DNA of 8,932 bases from a bacterium (GTDB taxonomy: Bacteria; Tectomicrobia; Entotheonellia; Entotheonellales; Entotheonellaceae): positions 1 to 8,932 of the forward strand of contig JAPULM010000403.1 in NCBI GenBank assembly GCA_027294925.1, written 5' to 3'. Below, piece after piece: positions 1-7,342 of the stretch. The translations under genes and the position numbers were made by a program. The notes under the pieces were generated by a model. That model saw only the letters and a program-made list of their open reading frames with translations. It ran no database searches and had not been told where the DNA came from. Every line of letters starts with the position of its first letter. The stretch's first letter is position 1.

Positions 1-305
1 AGGTGAAAACCGTCAAGGGCCCATCTGGGTGGATTTATCATAATAAAGTTTCGCTCACCAAACCATCCGGTCGCGAAAATCGTTTAGCGTCTCTCGGTAA
101 AGACTTCAGACATACACAGTCATCGTCGGTAACCGGGACGGCAGGTGTGCGTGGGTTGAATGAGTTTTCAAATCGTTATGCACAACGTTCACGCATTGCG
201 TTACGGCACCGTAGAGCTGTTGATCGGATGACAAATTATCGCCTCTCAGACGGTGAGGTCGAAGGGTTTCTTAAGTCGGGAAGGTTGGGTGAATATGCTG
301 AATAA
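1..305 (+). CDS. Probable SH3-like domain protein, C-terminal part (5' end outside window)
   Basis: The reading frame is open from the left edge (first whole codon at base 3, a GTG) to a TAA at 303-305, giving 100 visible residues. I treat that GTG as an internal valine because the first residues look like the end of a bacterial SH3 domain: a glycine-rich turn, then GWIYHNKVS, similar to the closing GW(V/I) strand of SH3_3 domains. The rest is a basic, polar tail with a TAGVRGL segment (about residues 46-52) and a C-terminal EVEGFLKSGRLGEY stretch. From memory, such tails occur in SH3 proteins encoded next to M48 peptidases; I could not check this. The gene overlaps the start of the peptidase gene by 11 nt, so the two are probably co-transcribed and translationally coupled. 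A role in the envelope is inferred. A short standalone gene starting at base 3 is the alternative. Confidence 0.65.
   Translation, partial: VKTVKGPSGWIYHNKVSLTKPSGRENRLASLGKDFRHTQSSSVTGTAGVRGLNEFSNRYAQRSRIALRHRRAVDRMTNYRLSDGEVEGFLKSGRLGEYAE
278..284 (+). promoter_or_regulatory. Ribosome binding site for the M48 peptidase gene
   Basis: GGGAAGG lies 10 nt before the ATG at 295. It lies inside the end of the upstream gene and supports the ATG at 295 over the earlier in-frame GTG at 253, which would add 14 residues (including charged ones) ahead of the signal sequence. Confidence 0.5.
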
Positions 306-1155
306 TTCTCATCTTAAGCGGTTTTTGTGGTTAACTTTAGGGTTGGCTATTCTAAACCTTCAAATAGGTTGTGCGGATCTCCAATTTCACACTAAACGCT
401 CCGGGCAGAAAGCCAATCAGTTGTTAACCCGTGCAATAGAGGGGGGGAAAGCACTTGTTAGCGGTACCCTACCCATCAGTTATGAAGAAGAAATTGCTAT
501 TGGCGAGGCAATGGCCTTACGTGTGATGGCACGATTCGGCGGTGTGTATGATCAAGCGGGCTTAACACGGTATGTAAATCTGGTCGGTAGAGGCGTTGCC
601 ATGACCTCAGATCGGCCGTATATCCCCTATCACTTTGCTATTCTCAATCATCATTCCCTCAATGCCTTCGCCACGCCGGGTGGATATGTGTTCATCACCA
701 AAGGACTGCTGAAACGTTTACGCAACGAAGCCGAATTAGCAGCAGTTCTAGGACACGAAATTGCTCATGTGAGCGAAAAGCATGTGCTCAAAATCATTCA
801 ACGCCAAAAACAACTAGCTGGGGTGAAACACTTGATGCCGGACACTTTTAAGGGGCTTGTTGATGATGCTGTTAGTATGTTGCTTGATAAAGGGCTTGAT
901 CAACGTAAAGAATTAGCCGCCGATCGACTCGGGGTTCGGTTTGCAGCTCGAGTTGGTTATGATCCAAATGCCTACCATGCATTATTGAAACGCCTGCGGT
1001 CACTTAAGGGTGACAACCATGCGGTGTTTAAGACCCACCCTAATTTTTCACGACGTATCAAAGAAGTTGAAAAAACCCTGGCATCGTTGCAGCATCAGCC
1101 TCGGCGTGTTCGTTTAGCCAGACGATTTAACGCACGGGTTAATGGACGTCTGTAA
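295..1155 (+). CDS. M48 family zinc metallopeptidase, exported, possible lipoprotein
   Basis: A 286-residue protein. The N-terminus has a positive region (HLKR) and a hydrophobic stretch (residues 10-25) ending in LQIGC, so it is exported. Cys26 could be a lipid-modified cysteine, but Q at -3 makes the lipobox imperfect. The catalytic motif is HEIAH (His154, Glu155, His158), and a second zinc-ligand motif ELAAD (Glu206, Asp210) lies 52 residues later, as in M48 peptidases. Other family marks are NAFATPGGYVFITKGLL before the active site and THPNFSRRIKEVE near the C-terminus. This resembles periplasmic M48 (Ste24-like) proteases such as BepA and LoiP, which act in outer-membrane protein quality control, but it has no long TPR tail, so a BepA name is not justified. 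It overlaps the SH3-like gene by 11 nt. Family assignment is firm; substrate and exact location are inferred. Confidence 0.93.
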   Translation: MLNNSHLKRFLWLTLGLAILNLQIGCADLQFHTKRSGQKANQLLTRAIEGGKALVSGTLPISYEEEIAIGEAMALRVMARFGGVYDQAGLTRYVNLVGRGVAMTSDRPYIPYHFAILNHHSLNAFATPGGYVFITKGLLKRLRNEAELAAVLGHEIAHVSEKHVLKIIQRQKQLAGVKHLMPDTFKGLVDDAVSMLLDKGLDQRKELAADRLGVRFAARVGYDPNAYHALLKRLRSLKGDNHAVFKTHPNFSRRIKEVEKTLASLQHQPRRVRLARRFNARVNGRL

Positions 1156-1259
1156 GATACCGTCGGTAAATCTTCCTACCTCCTTTACAGAGGGGGATTG
1201 CATGGATTTCAAACTTGATCCGACGTTTCGAAAGCCTTAAGGACGTCTGTCCGGATGTA
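1156..1259. other. Convergent spacer between M48 peptidase gene and polA
   Basis: This 104-bp spacer separates the stops of two converging genes. It holds small symmetric elements: TACC-GTC-GGTA at 1158-1168, CCTTAAGG at 1235-1242 and GGAC-GTCT-GTCC at 1241-1252. The flanking pair ATCCG (1218-1222) and CGGAT (1252-1256) could close a larger loop. None is followed by a clear T-run on either strand, so I do not call a terminator, although a bidirectional transcription end is expected here. A 12-codon ORF at 1202-1240 is treated as chance. Confidence 0.4.
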
Positions 1260-3950
1260 CTAATGGGCTTCGGCCCAATTGTCGCCTACACCGATTTCAA
1301 CCGTCAATGGGACACGTAAGGTCCACACCCCTTGCATGATGGATTTAATTTGAGGAAGAATAGTTTCGACCTCAATTTCGGGTACCTCGAATAAGAGTTC
1401 ATCATGGATCTGTAAGAGCATGGCGCAGCTCAGGTTATTCGACTGAATTTGGTGATGGATTTGAACCATTGCCAATTTGATCAAATCGGCAGCAGAACCC
1501 TGCAATGGCATGTTAATCGCGGTCCGTTCGGCCGCTTCACGAATAGCGCGGTTGCGGTTATTAATCTCAGGTAAGTAACGCCTTCGTTGTAGCAGCGTGG
1601 TAACAAAACCTTGTTCGCGAGCCGTAGCAATGATGCCGTCAAGATATTGTTTGACGCTCGGGTAACGGGCGAAATAGTTCTCGATATAGGCACGTGCTTC
1701 ATCATTGGCGATGTGTAAGCGGCGCGCTAGGCCGAACGGGCTAAGGCCGTAGATGATGCCAAAATTTACCGTTTTAGCCATGCGCCGCATTTGATCATCG
1801 ACGTTATGCTGCTCGACGCCAAACACCTCCATTGCGGTTCGGGTGTGGATGTCTTGCCGGTCCAGAAATGCGTCAATCAGCACTGGGTCCTCGGTGAAAT
1901 GCGCCAGCAGGCGAAGTTCAATTTGTGAATAATCGGCAGAAATAAGTTTGTGCCCTGGAGCTGCGATAAAGGCGCGTCGAATCTGCAAACCCAATTCGGA
2001 TCGTATCGGAATATTTTGTAAATTCGGGTTGCTACTGCTTAAGCGACCGGTTTCTGTGACGGTTTGATTCAGCGATGTATGGATTCGGCCAGTGTCTGGG
2101 TAGATAAGTTGGGGTAATGCATCCACGTAGGTCGATTTCATTTTGGCCAAATGACGGTAGTCTAGGATGAGGCGTGGGAGGTCGTATTCGACTGCCAGGT
2201 TTTCAAGCACAGAAACATCGGTTGAGCGCCCCCCGGATTTAGTACGTTTTCCCGCCGGCAATTGAAATTTATCAAACAAGATTCGCTGTAACTGTTGCGA
2301 CGAATTTACATTGAATTCCTCATCAGCCACTTGGAAGATTTCATGCAGCAACATATCCATTTGTGTTAGGAGCGATTTTGACATGTTGCGCAGGTGTGCT
2401 TCATTTACCGTGACGCCGTGCATCTCAAGCGTTGCTAGAACTTCTACTAACGGCATTTCAACGTCGTGAAACAAGGCAGACAATGAAAATTCATCAAGTA
2501 GAGGGGCAAGCGCTTTTTGTAACAAGAGGGTTACATCGGCGTCCTCGGCGCTGTAATCTGTAGCCTTCTCAATATCAACTTGATCAAATGTCACTTGTCG
2601 CGCCCCTTTGCCCGCCACCTCTTCGTAACTTATCGGGGTGTAGCGGAGATATTCTCGTGCTAGTGCATCAAGATTGTTAGCGCGTCGTGAGGGATTGATC
2701 AGGTAACCGGCGATCATGGTATCAAATGCGATACCCCGCAACTTGATGCCCTGACGGTAGAGAACAATGTAATCGTATTTGATATTTTGTCCGTATTTTG
2801 GCAAAGTAGGGTCTTCAAGCAGGCCTCGTAAACGATCCAAGACCGTTGCTTTGTTTAATTGCTGGGGAGCGCCTAAGTACACGTGATCAACGGGAATATA
2901 TACGGCTTCATGCGGTGTTGAGGCGAGAGAAATACCGACAAGTTCAGCTCGCATGGGGTCTTGGTTGGTGGTTTCAGTGTCAATGGCAAAACCATCAGAT
3001 TGACGTAACATTGCAATAAAAGCGTCAAGTTCACTGAGGGTTAAAATGGTGCGATATTGTTTTTCAAGGTTTTCAGACGGTACTGCAGCACTATGGTTAA
3101 AGGCTTGGAGTTCCGATTTAAACTCAAGCTCCTCGTAAAGTGTTCGAAGTGTATTTAGTTCGGGTGGCCCGACCGTCAGGTCTGCTAATGGAATATCAAT
3201 CGGAACGTCTAGGTCGATCGTTGCCTGACGTCTGCTTAGACGAGCTAATTCCGCATGCTCGGACAATCGTTGGCGCAGTTTTGGTTGCTTGATCTCCTCG
3301 ACCCGGACAAGAACTTGTTCAATGGTGCCAAACTCATCTATCAGCCGTTTGGCCGTTTTTTCACCTACTCCCGGTACCCCAGGAATATTGTCTGAACTAT
3401 CGCCCATCAAGCCAAATATCTCAATCACGCGTTCGGGCTCAACGCCAAACCGTTCTATAACTTCAGAAATTCCGCTACGCTGATCTTTCATCGTATCCAA
3501 CAACGTTGTATGTTGGGTGACAAGCTGACAAAGGTCTTTATCGCCACTGACCAAGACCACCTCACAGCACTCACTTTCAAAGCGGCGGGCCAAGGTGCCA
3601 AGAATATCATCGGCCTCGTAACCAGCAAGACTCAAACGAGGAATTTTTAAAGCTTCGACTAAACGATGTATATAGGGCAGCTGCACGGCCATGTCATCAG
3701 GCATTGGTGGGCGATTGGCTTTGTAAGAAGGGTCACGTTGATGACGAAACGTTGGACCGCGCTCATCAAACACCACAGCGAGGTAGTGAGGTTTTTCCTG
3801 GCGGATCAATTTCTCAAGCATGTTTTTGAAGCCTAAAACAGCGTGGGTAGGCAAGCCTTGCGTCGTCGTTAAGGATTGACGAATGGCAAAATAAGCACGA
3901 TATACATATGATGACCCGTCTACCAGATATACGGACTTGCGTTTGGACAT
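1260..3950 (-). CDS. polA: DNA polymerase I with 5' nuclease and proofreading domains
   Basis: An 896-residue protein, close to the usual PolA length. It carries out gap filling, primer removal and repair synthesis in the cytoplasm. The 5' nuclease domain (about 5-290) shows YLVDGSSYVYRAYFA, GYEADD, SGDKDL and the helix-hairpin-helix GVPGVGEKTA. The 3'-5' exonuclease domain (about 300-480) keeps its acidic residues: Asp324 and Glu326 in DTET, Asp393 in NIKYD, and Tyr466 and Asp470 in YSAED, so proofreading should be active. The polymerase domain (about 510-896) has motif A ADYSQIE (Asp673), the O-helix RRMAKTVNFGIIYG (Lys726, Phe730, Tyr734) and motif C IHDELLFEV (Asp850). The start at 3950 is preceded by AAGGA; an in-frame ATG at 4085 would overlap gatB and add 45 unrelated residues. 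The gene lies 46 nt after gatB on the same strand, so co-transcription is likely. Confidence 0.98.
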   Translation of the reverse strand: MSKRKSVYLVDGSSYVYRAYFAIRQSLTTTQGLPTHAVLGFKNMLEKLIRQEKPHYLAVVFDERGPTFRHQRDPSYKANRPPMPDDMAVQLPYIHRLVEALKIPRLSLAGYEADDILGTLARRFESECCEVVLVSGDKDLCQLVTQHTTLLDTMKDQRSGISEVIERFGVEPERVIEIFGLMGDSSDNIPGVPGVGEKTAKRLIDEFGTIEQVLVRVEEIKQPKLRQRLSEHAELARLSRRQATIDLDVPIDIPLADLTVGPPELNTLRTLYEELEFKSELQAFNHSAAVPSENLEKQYRTILTLSELDAFIAMLRQSDGFAIDTETTNQDPMRAELVGISLASTPHEAVYIPVDHVYLGAPQQLNKATVLDRLRGLLEDPTLPKYGQNIKYDYIVLYRQGIKLRGIAFDTMIAGYLINPSRRANNLDALAREYLRYTPISYEEVAGKGARQVTFDQVDIEKATDYSAEDADVTLLLQKALAPLLDEFSLSALFHDVEMPLVEVLATLEMHGVTVNEAHLRNMSKSLLTQMDMLLHEIFQVADEEFNVNSSQQLQRILFDKFQLPAGKRTKSGGRSTDVSVLENLAVEYDLPRLILDYRHLAKMKSTYVDALPQLIYPDTGRIHTSLNQTVTETGRLSSSNPNLQNIPIRSELGLQIRRAFIAAPGHKLISADYSQIELRLLAHFTEDPVLIDAFLDRQDIHTRTAMEVFGVEQHNVDDQMRRMAKTVNFGIIYGLSPFGLARRLHIANDEARAYIENYFARYPSVKQYLDGIIATAREQGFVTTLLQRRRYLPEINNRNRAIREAAERTAINMPLQGSAADLIKLAMVQIHHQIQSNNLSCAMLLQIHDELLFEVPEIEVETILPQIKSIMQGVWTLRVPLTVEIGVGDNWAEAH

Positions 3951-3957
3951 GGTGGAT

Positions 3958-3962
3958 TCCTT
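3958..3962 (-). promoter_or_regulatory. Ribosome binding site that fixes the polA start
   Basis: Read on the minus strand, AAGGA (within AAAGGAA) lies 7 nt before the ATG at 3950. It supports this start, where the protein begins MSKRKSVYLVDG, over the in-frame ATG inside the gatB 3' end. Confidence 0.7.
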
Positions 3963-3996
3963 TGCCCTATAAACATCCGGAATGGGTAAAGACAAA

Positions 3997-5439
3997 TTAG
4001 GTGACGTTAAGAAATTTCCAAAGCAACTCATTAACCAATTTAGGATTTGCTTTACCCTGCGTTGCTTGCATGGTTTGACCCACAAAAAAACCGAATAGTT
4101 TTTCTTTGCCAGAATGAAATTCTTCTATTTGTGACGGATGATCGGATAGAACTTGCCGGATGACTTGCTCCAAGCTGTCAACATCAGTCAGTTGTATCAA
4201 GCCCTGTTCCTCGACAACGGTTTGAGGTTGTTTACCACTTCTGTACATTTCTTCGAAGACAGTTTTGGCAATTTTTCCACTTATCACACCATCATCAATT
4301 AGCTTAAGCATCTCGGCCAGATGTTTGGGCGTAACTGGAGATTGCTTGGGTGTATGGTGATGTTGGTTTAACAGGCGCATCAGATCACCCATCACCCAAT
4401 TGCTCACGACTTTAGGCTGTGCGTAGAGTTGCAGGGTAGATTCGAAATAGTCTGCTAATGGGCGAGAAGCGGTTAGCACATCCGCATCATAGGCCGGCAG
4501 CGCAAACTTTTTGATAAACCGCTTGCGTTTAGCGTCCGGTAGTTCAGGCAACGCTTGACGCAGCTCTTCAACCCAAGCTTGATCAACATATAAAGGCACC
4601 AAATCAGGGTCCGGGAAATAGCGGTAGTCGTGGGCTTCCTCCTTACGCCGCATAGGTGAGGTCACACCGCGAGCAGGATCAAAAAGACGCGTTTCTTGAA
4701 CCACCGTGCCGCCGCTGTCAAGTATGCCAATTTGACGCTGGATTTCATAGTCGATGGCATTTTGAACATTACGAAATGAGTTGAGGTTCTTAATCTCCGT
4801 CCGTGTTCCAAAACTATCTGAACCAACTGGGCGTATCGATACATTAGCGTCACAACGCAGGCTTCCCTCTTCCATATTACCATCGCAAACTTCAATGTAC
4901 TCCAAAAGCGTTTTTAGTTTTTGTAGATATACTTTGGCTTCTTCAGAAGAGCGCAGCTCCGGCTCACTGACGATTTCAAGTAAGGGCACCCCACAGCGGT
5001 TGAGGTCAAGATAACTTTTGTTGGAATCAGCCAAGTTTTCACCATGAATGGATTTTCCGGCGTCTTCCTCCATATGAATACGAGTAAGGCAGATAAATTT
5101 TTCCTGGCCGTCCACCTCAATAGCTAGACCCCCACCCGAAATCAGAGGCTCATCGTATTGTGAAATCTGATACCCTTTCGGTAGATCAGGATAAAAATAA
5201 TTTTTGCGTGCAAAGCGGCACGAATCGGCCACCTGTCCATTAACGGCGAGACCGGCACGGATGCCCAAGTGCACCACTTGTTGATTTAGAACTGGCAGAA
5301 CCCCGGGCATTCCCGTACAGATAGGACAAGTGTTTTCATTTGGGTCGGATTGAAAACGCGTTGAACATGAGCAAAACAGTTTCGAGACCGTGCTTAGCTG
5401 TGCATGCACCTCTAAACCTATCACACTTTCATATTCCAT
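3997..5439 (-). CDS. gatB: Asp-tRNA(Asn)/Glu-tRNA(Gln) amidotransferase subunit B
   Basis: A 480-residue protein, the usual GatB length. GatB binds the mischarged tRNA and uses ATP to phosphorylate the side chain of Glu-tRNA(Gln) or Asp-tRNA(Asn); ammonia from GatA then completes the amidation. The N-terminus IGLEVHAQ carries Glu10 and His12, and HMEEDAGKS (around Glu125) supplies further kinase-site residues. Four cysteines, Cys23 and Cys25 (CSC) and Cys38 and Cys41 (CPIC), form the structural zinc site that some GatB proteins have lost. [12 protein letters not shown] near the middle is also characteristic. The C-terminal helical and YqeY-like tail (about 300-480) ends with [24 protein letters not shown], the tRNA-recognition part. 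The start has AAGGA 8 nt upstream (5448-5452). It follows gatA by 23 nt and precedes polA by 46 nt. Whether it serves Gln, Asn or both depends on which synthetases the genome has. Confidence 0.98.
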   Translation of the reverse strand: MEYESVIGLEVHAQLSTVSKLFCSCSTRFQSDPNENTCPICTGMPGVLPVLNQQVVHLGIRAGLAVNGQVADSCRFARKNYFYPDLPKGYQISQYDEPLISGGGLAIEVDGQEKFICLTRIHMEEDAGKSIHGENLADSNKSYLDLNRCGVPLLEIVSEPELRSSEEAKVYLQKLKTLLEYIEVCDGNMEEGSLRCDANVSIRPVGSDSFGTRTEIKNLNSFRNVQNAIDYEIQRQIGILDSGGTVVQETRLFDPARGVTSPMRRKEEAHDYRYFPDPDLVPLYVDQAWVEELRQALPELPDAKRKRFIKKFALPAYDADVLTASRPLADYFESTLQLYAQPKVVSNWVMGDLMRLLNQHHHTPKQSPVTPKHLAEMLKLIDDGVISGKIAKTVFEEMYRSGKQPQTVVEEQGLIQLTDVDSLEQVIRQVLSDHPSQIEEFHSGKEKLFGFFVGQTMQATQGKANPKLVNELLWKFLNVT

Positions 5440-5462
5440 AAATCGTGTCCTTATAAGTACGT

Positions 5463-6941
5463 TCAGGGCGAAGCTGAAGTAAAAGCAGGTTTTCGGGTAT
5501 GAAAGTCGGTTGTAGACTCAAACGCCGCAGCAATTTGTAGGATAGTTTCTTCGTGATAAGGCGCAGCAATGATTTGAAGTCCTACGGGCAAATCTTGCGG
5601 TGTAAATCCGCACGGGATGGAGATTGCCGGTAGGCCGGCCAGATTGACTGGTATGGTAAAGATGTCCGCTAAATACATCTGCAAAGGATCATTGATCAGC
5701 TCGCCTAAACGAAAGGCTGGACCTGGAGTAACGGGCGTAAGCAAGGCATCACACTGCTGAAAAACAGCAGCAAAATCTTGCCGGAACAAGGTGCGAAGTT
5801 GCTGTGCTTTTTGGTAGTAAGCATCATAGTAGCCGGCACTCAAAGCGTAAGTTCCAAGCATAATGCGGCGCTTCACCTCAAGACCAAATCCCTCTGATCG
5901 TGTGCCTGCGTACATATCGAACAGGTCGTCGTATTTTTCCACCCGGGTACCATATCTTACACCGTCATAGCGGGCTAAGTTCGAGCTGGCTTCAGCATTT
6001 GCCAGAATGTAGTACGTAGCGACTGCATAACGTGTATGGGGTAGGGACACCTCGACTAGTTGGGCTCCCTGATTACCAAGCGTCTCTATAGCAGTACGGA
6101 CAGATTGTTCGAGGTGTGAATCGATCCCCTCGGCAAAGTATTCTCGTGGAATACCCAGACGCAAGCCTGCAACACCACGCATTAATGCATCATTATAGTT
6201 GGGTACTGGCAGATTCCCAGAAGTTGAGTCGCACGGGTCGTGGCCTGCAATCACTTGCAGCAAGCATGCTGCATCGCGGACGTCTTTGGTGATGGGGCCA
6301 ATTTGATCCAGAGAAGAAGCGAAAGCAACCAGGCCATAGCGCGACACACGTCCATATGTTGGCTTAAAGCCGACGACACCTGTTAAGGCTGCAGGTTGAC
6401 GGATAGATCCGCCGGTATCCGAACCCAAAGCTGCAATACATGCATCCGATGCGACAGCAGCAGCCGAGCCACCACTAGAGCCGCCGGGGACAAATTCTAA
6501 ATTCCCCCAGGGGTTTCGGGTCGCTCCAAAAAACGAGCTTTCGGTGGATGATCCCATGGCGAACTCGTCCAAATTTGTCTTCCCGATGATGACGGCACCG
6601 GCCGTTTGAAGATGCTGTATCACAGTGGCGTCGTAGGGAGGAATAAAGTGTTCGAGAATATGTGACGCACATGTGGTGCGCAGGCCCTTGGTACAAATAT
6701 TGTCTTTGATGGCGACTGGAATGCCTTGCAGGAGGGAGCGAACTATGCCTTTTGAAAAGTCGTTGTCGGCTGCGGCTGCCTGATCTAAAGCCTGTTTTGA
6801 GTTAATCGTAATATATGCATTGAGGTCTGTCTGAGTCCGTTGTATTTGGTTAACGACCGACTGCACTAAATCAGTGGCGCTAATATGACCATTACACAAT
6901 TTGTTATGCAACGTGTAGATGGTGGATTGGTGAAGTTCCAT
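5463..6941 (-). CDS. gatA: Asp-tRNA(Asn)/Glu-tRNA(Gln) amidotransferase subunit A
   Basis: A 492-residue amidase-signature protein, typical in length for GatA. It hydrolyses glutamine to release ammonia, which is channelled to GatB. The Lys-cisSer-Ser triad is visible: Lys79 in VAIKDN, Ser155 in [10 protein letters not shown] and Ser179 in [12 protein letters not shown]. The 24-residue distance between the two serines matches the family. The segment [29 protein letters not shown] follows, as in true GatA rather than generic amidases, and the setting between gatC and gatB removes remaining doubt. The ATG at 6941 lies 7 nt after the gatC stop. The sequence before it (AAGTAAACACCAT) has no good Shine-Dalgarno match, so translation probably depends on ribosomes finishing gatC. 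The C-terminus is about 20 residues of variable sequence after the conserved [17 protein letters not shown]. Confidence 0.98.
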   Translation of the reverse strand: MELHQSTIYTLHNKLCNGHISATDLVQSVVNQIQRTQTDLNAYITINSKQALDQAAAADNDFSKGIVRSLLQGIPVAIKDNICTKGLRTTCASHILEHFIPPYDATVIQHLQTAGAVIIGKTNLDEFAMGSSTESSFFGATRNPWGNLEFVPGGSSGGSAAAVASDACIAALGSDTGGSIRQPAALTGVVGFKPTYGRVSRYGLVAFASSLDQIGPITKDVRDAACLLQVIAGHDPCDSTSGNLPVPNYNDALMRGVAGLRLGIPREYFAEGIDSHLEQSVRTAIETLGNQGAQLVEVSLPHTRYAVATYYILANAEASSNLARYDGVRYGTRVEKYDDLFDMYAGTRSEGFGLEVKRRIMLGTYALSAGYYDAYYQKAQQLRTLFRQDFAAVFQQCDALLTPVTPGPAFRLGELINDPLQMYLADIFTIPVNLAGLPAISIPCGFTPQDLPVGLQIIAAPYHEETILQIAAAFESTTDFHTRKPAFTSASP

Positions 6942-6948
6942 ATGGTGT

Positions 6949-7233
6949 TTACTTAATTATACGCGGCACAACAAAATAGGAATGTTCAGTTTCAGGGGCA
7001 TTAGTAAGAATGGTATCTAATTGAACAATTCGTTTAACGTTATCGTTTCGAAAAACATTAATCAAGTCTATAACATGAAGCGTTGGTTCGATATCTTTAG
7101 TAGGAACTTCGTTCAGTTGCTCAATGTAGGCCAGAATTTCATTGAATTGTCTAGTAAACAATTCAGTTTCTTCTGGCTTTAGAGACAAGCGAGCTAAGTA
7201 GGCAACATGTTTGACTTGATCCTCGGAAATCAT
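6949..7233 (-). CDS. gatC: Asp-tRNA(Asn)/Glu-tRNA(Gln) amidotransferase subunit C
   Basis: A 94-residue protein, the standard GatC size. GatC wraps around the GatA-GatB interface and stabilises the complex. Family marks run the full length: an N-terminal helix ISEDQVKHVAYLARLSL, a second helix FNEILAYIEQLNEV, the turn PTLHVIDLINVFRNDNV, and the C-terminal NAPE followed by YFVVPRIIK. I start it at the ATG at 7233. An in-frame upstream ATG at 7299 would add 22 residues with no family likeness and would begin upstream of the predicted transcription start, overlapping the promoter region. GGGAG at 7245-7249 lies 11 nt before the chosen start and may serve as ribosome binding site. It is the first gene after the promoter at 7290-7318 and heads the gatCAB(-polA) unit. 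Confidence 0.97.
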   Translation of the reverse strand: MISEDQVKHVAYLARLSLKPEETELFTRQFNEILAYIEQLNEVPTKDIEPTLHVIDLINVFRNDNVKRIVQLDTILTNAPETEHSYFVVPRIIK

Positions 7234-7280
7234 CGGCCGGTGTGCTCCCGTGGTGCAAGGGGTAAGGCAAAAAAGAATCC

Positions 7281-7292
7281 ACTGCACGCAGT
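7281..7292. repeat. 12-bp perfect inverted repeat over the gatC promoter
   Basis: ACTGC-AC-GCAGT is a perfect palindrome with a 2-bp centre. It overlaps the downstream end of the predicted -10 box (7290-7295) and the expected transcription start near 7283. On the minus strand a T6 run follows after a few bases (7269-7274). It could be a small operator, part of a weak terminator for uvrD transcripts, or chance. The stem is short for a terminator. Confidence 0.4.
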
Positions 7293-7318
7293 ATAACAAT
7301 TTAGCAAGGCTCTGTCAG
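7290..7318 (-). promoter_or_regulatory. Predicted sigma70-type promoter for gatCAB(-polA)
   Basis: On the minus strand the -35 box is CTGACA (7318-7313, 5 of 6 to TTGACA). A 17-bp spacer separates it from the -10 box TATACT (7295-7290, 5 of 6 to TATAAT). The transcription start would be near 7283, leaving a leader of about 50 nt before gatC. It is the only well-formed promoter I see in the window. It would let gatCAB be expressed apart from the upstream helicase gene. Confidence 0.65.
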
Positions 7319-7342
7319 TTGTCGGATATCACCGGGCGGGGC

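Noticed and set aside
1175..1200. Possible terminator hairpin (CCTC...GAGG) after the M48 gene
   Set aside because: The stem is about 4 bp and no T-run follows on either strand.
3951..4085. 45-residue N-terminal extension of polA
   Set aside because: It overlaps the end of gatB, shows no PolA likeness, and a good AAGGA site lies just before the ATG at 3950.
4662..5120. Open frames on both strands inside gatB
   Set aside because: They lie in other frames of a clear gene and encode no recognisable family.
7234..7299. 22-residue N-terminal extension of gatC
   Set aside because: It has no family likeness and starts upstream of the predicted transcription start, overlapping the promoter.
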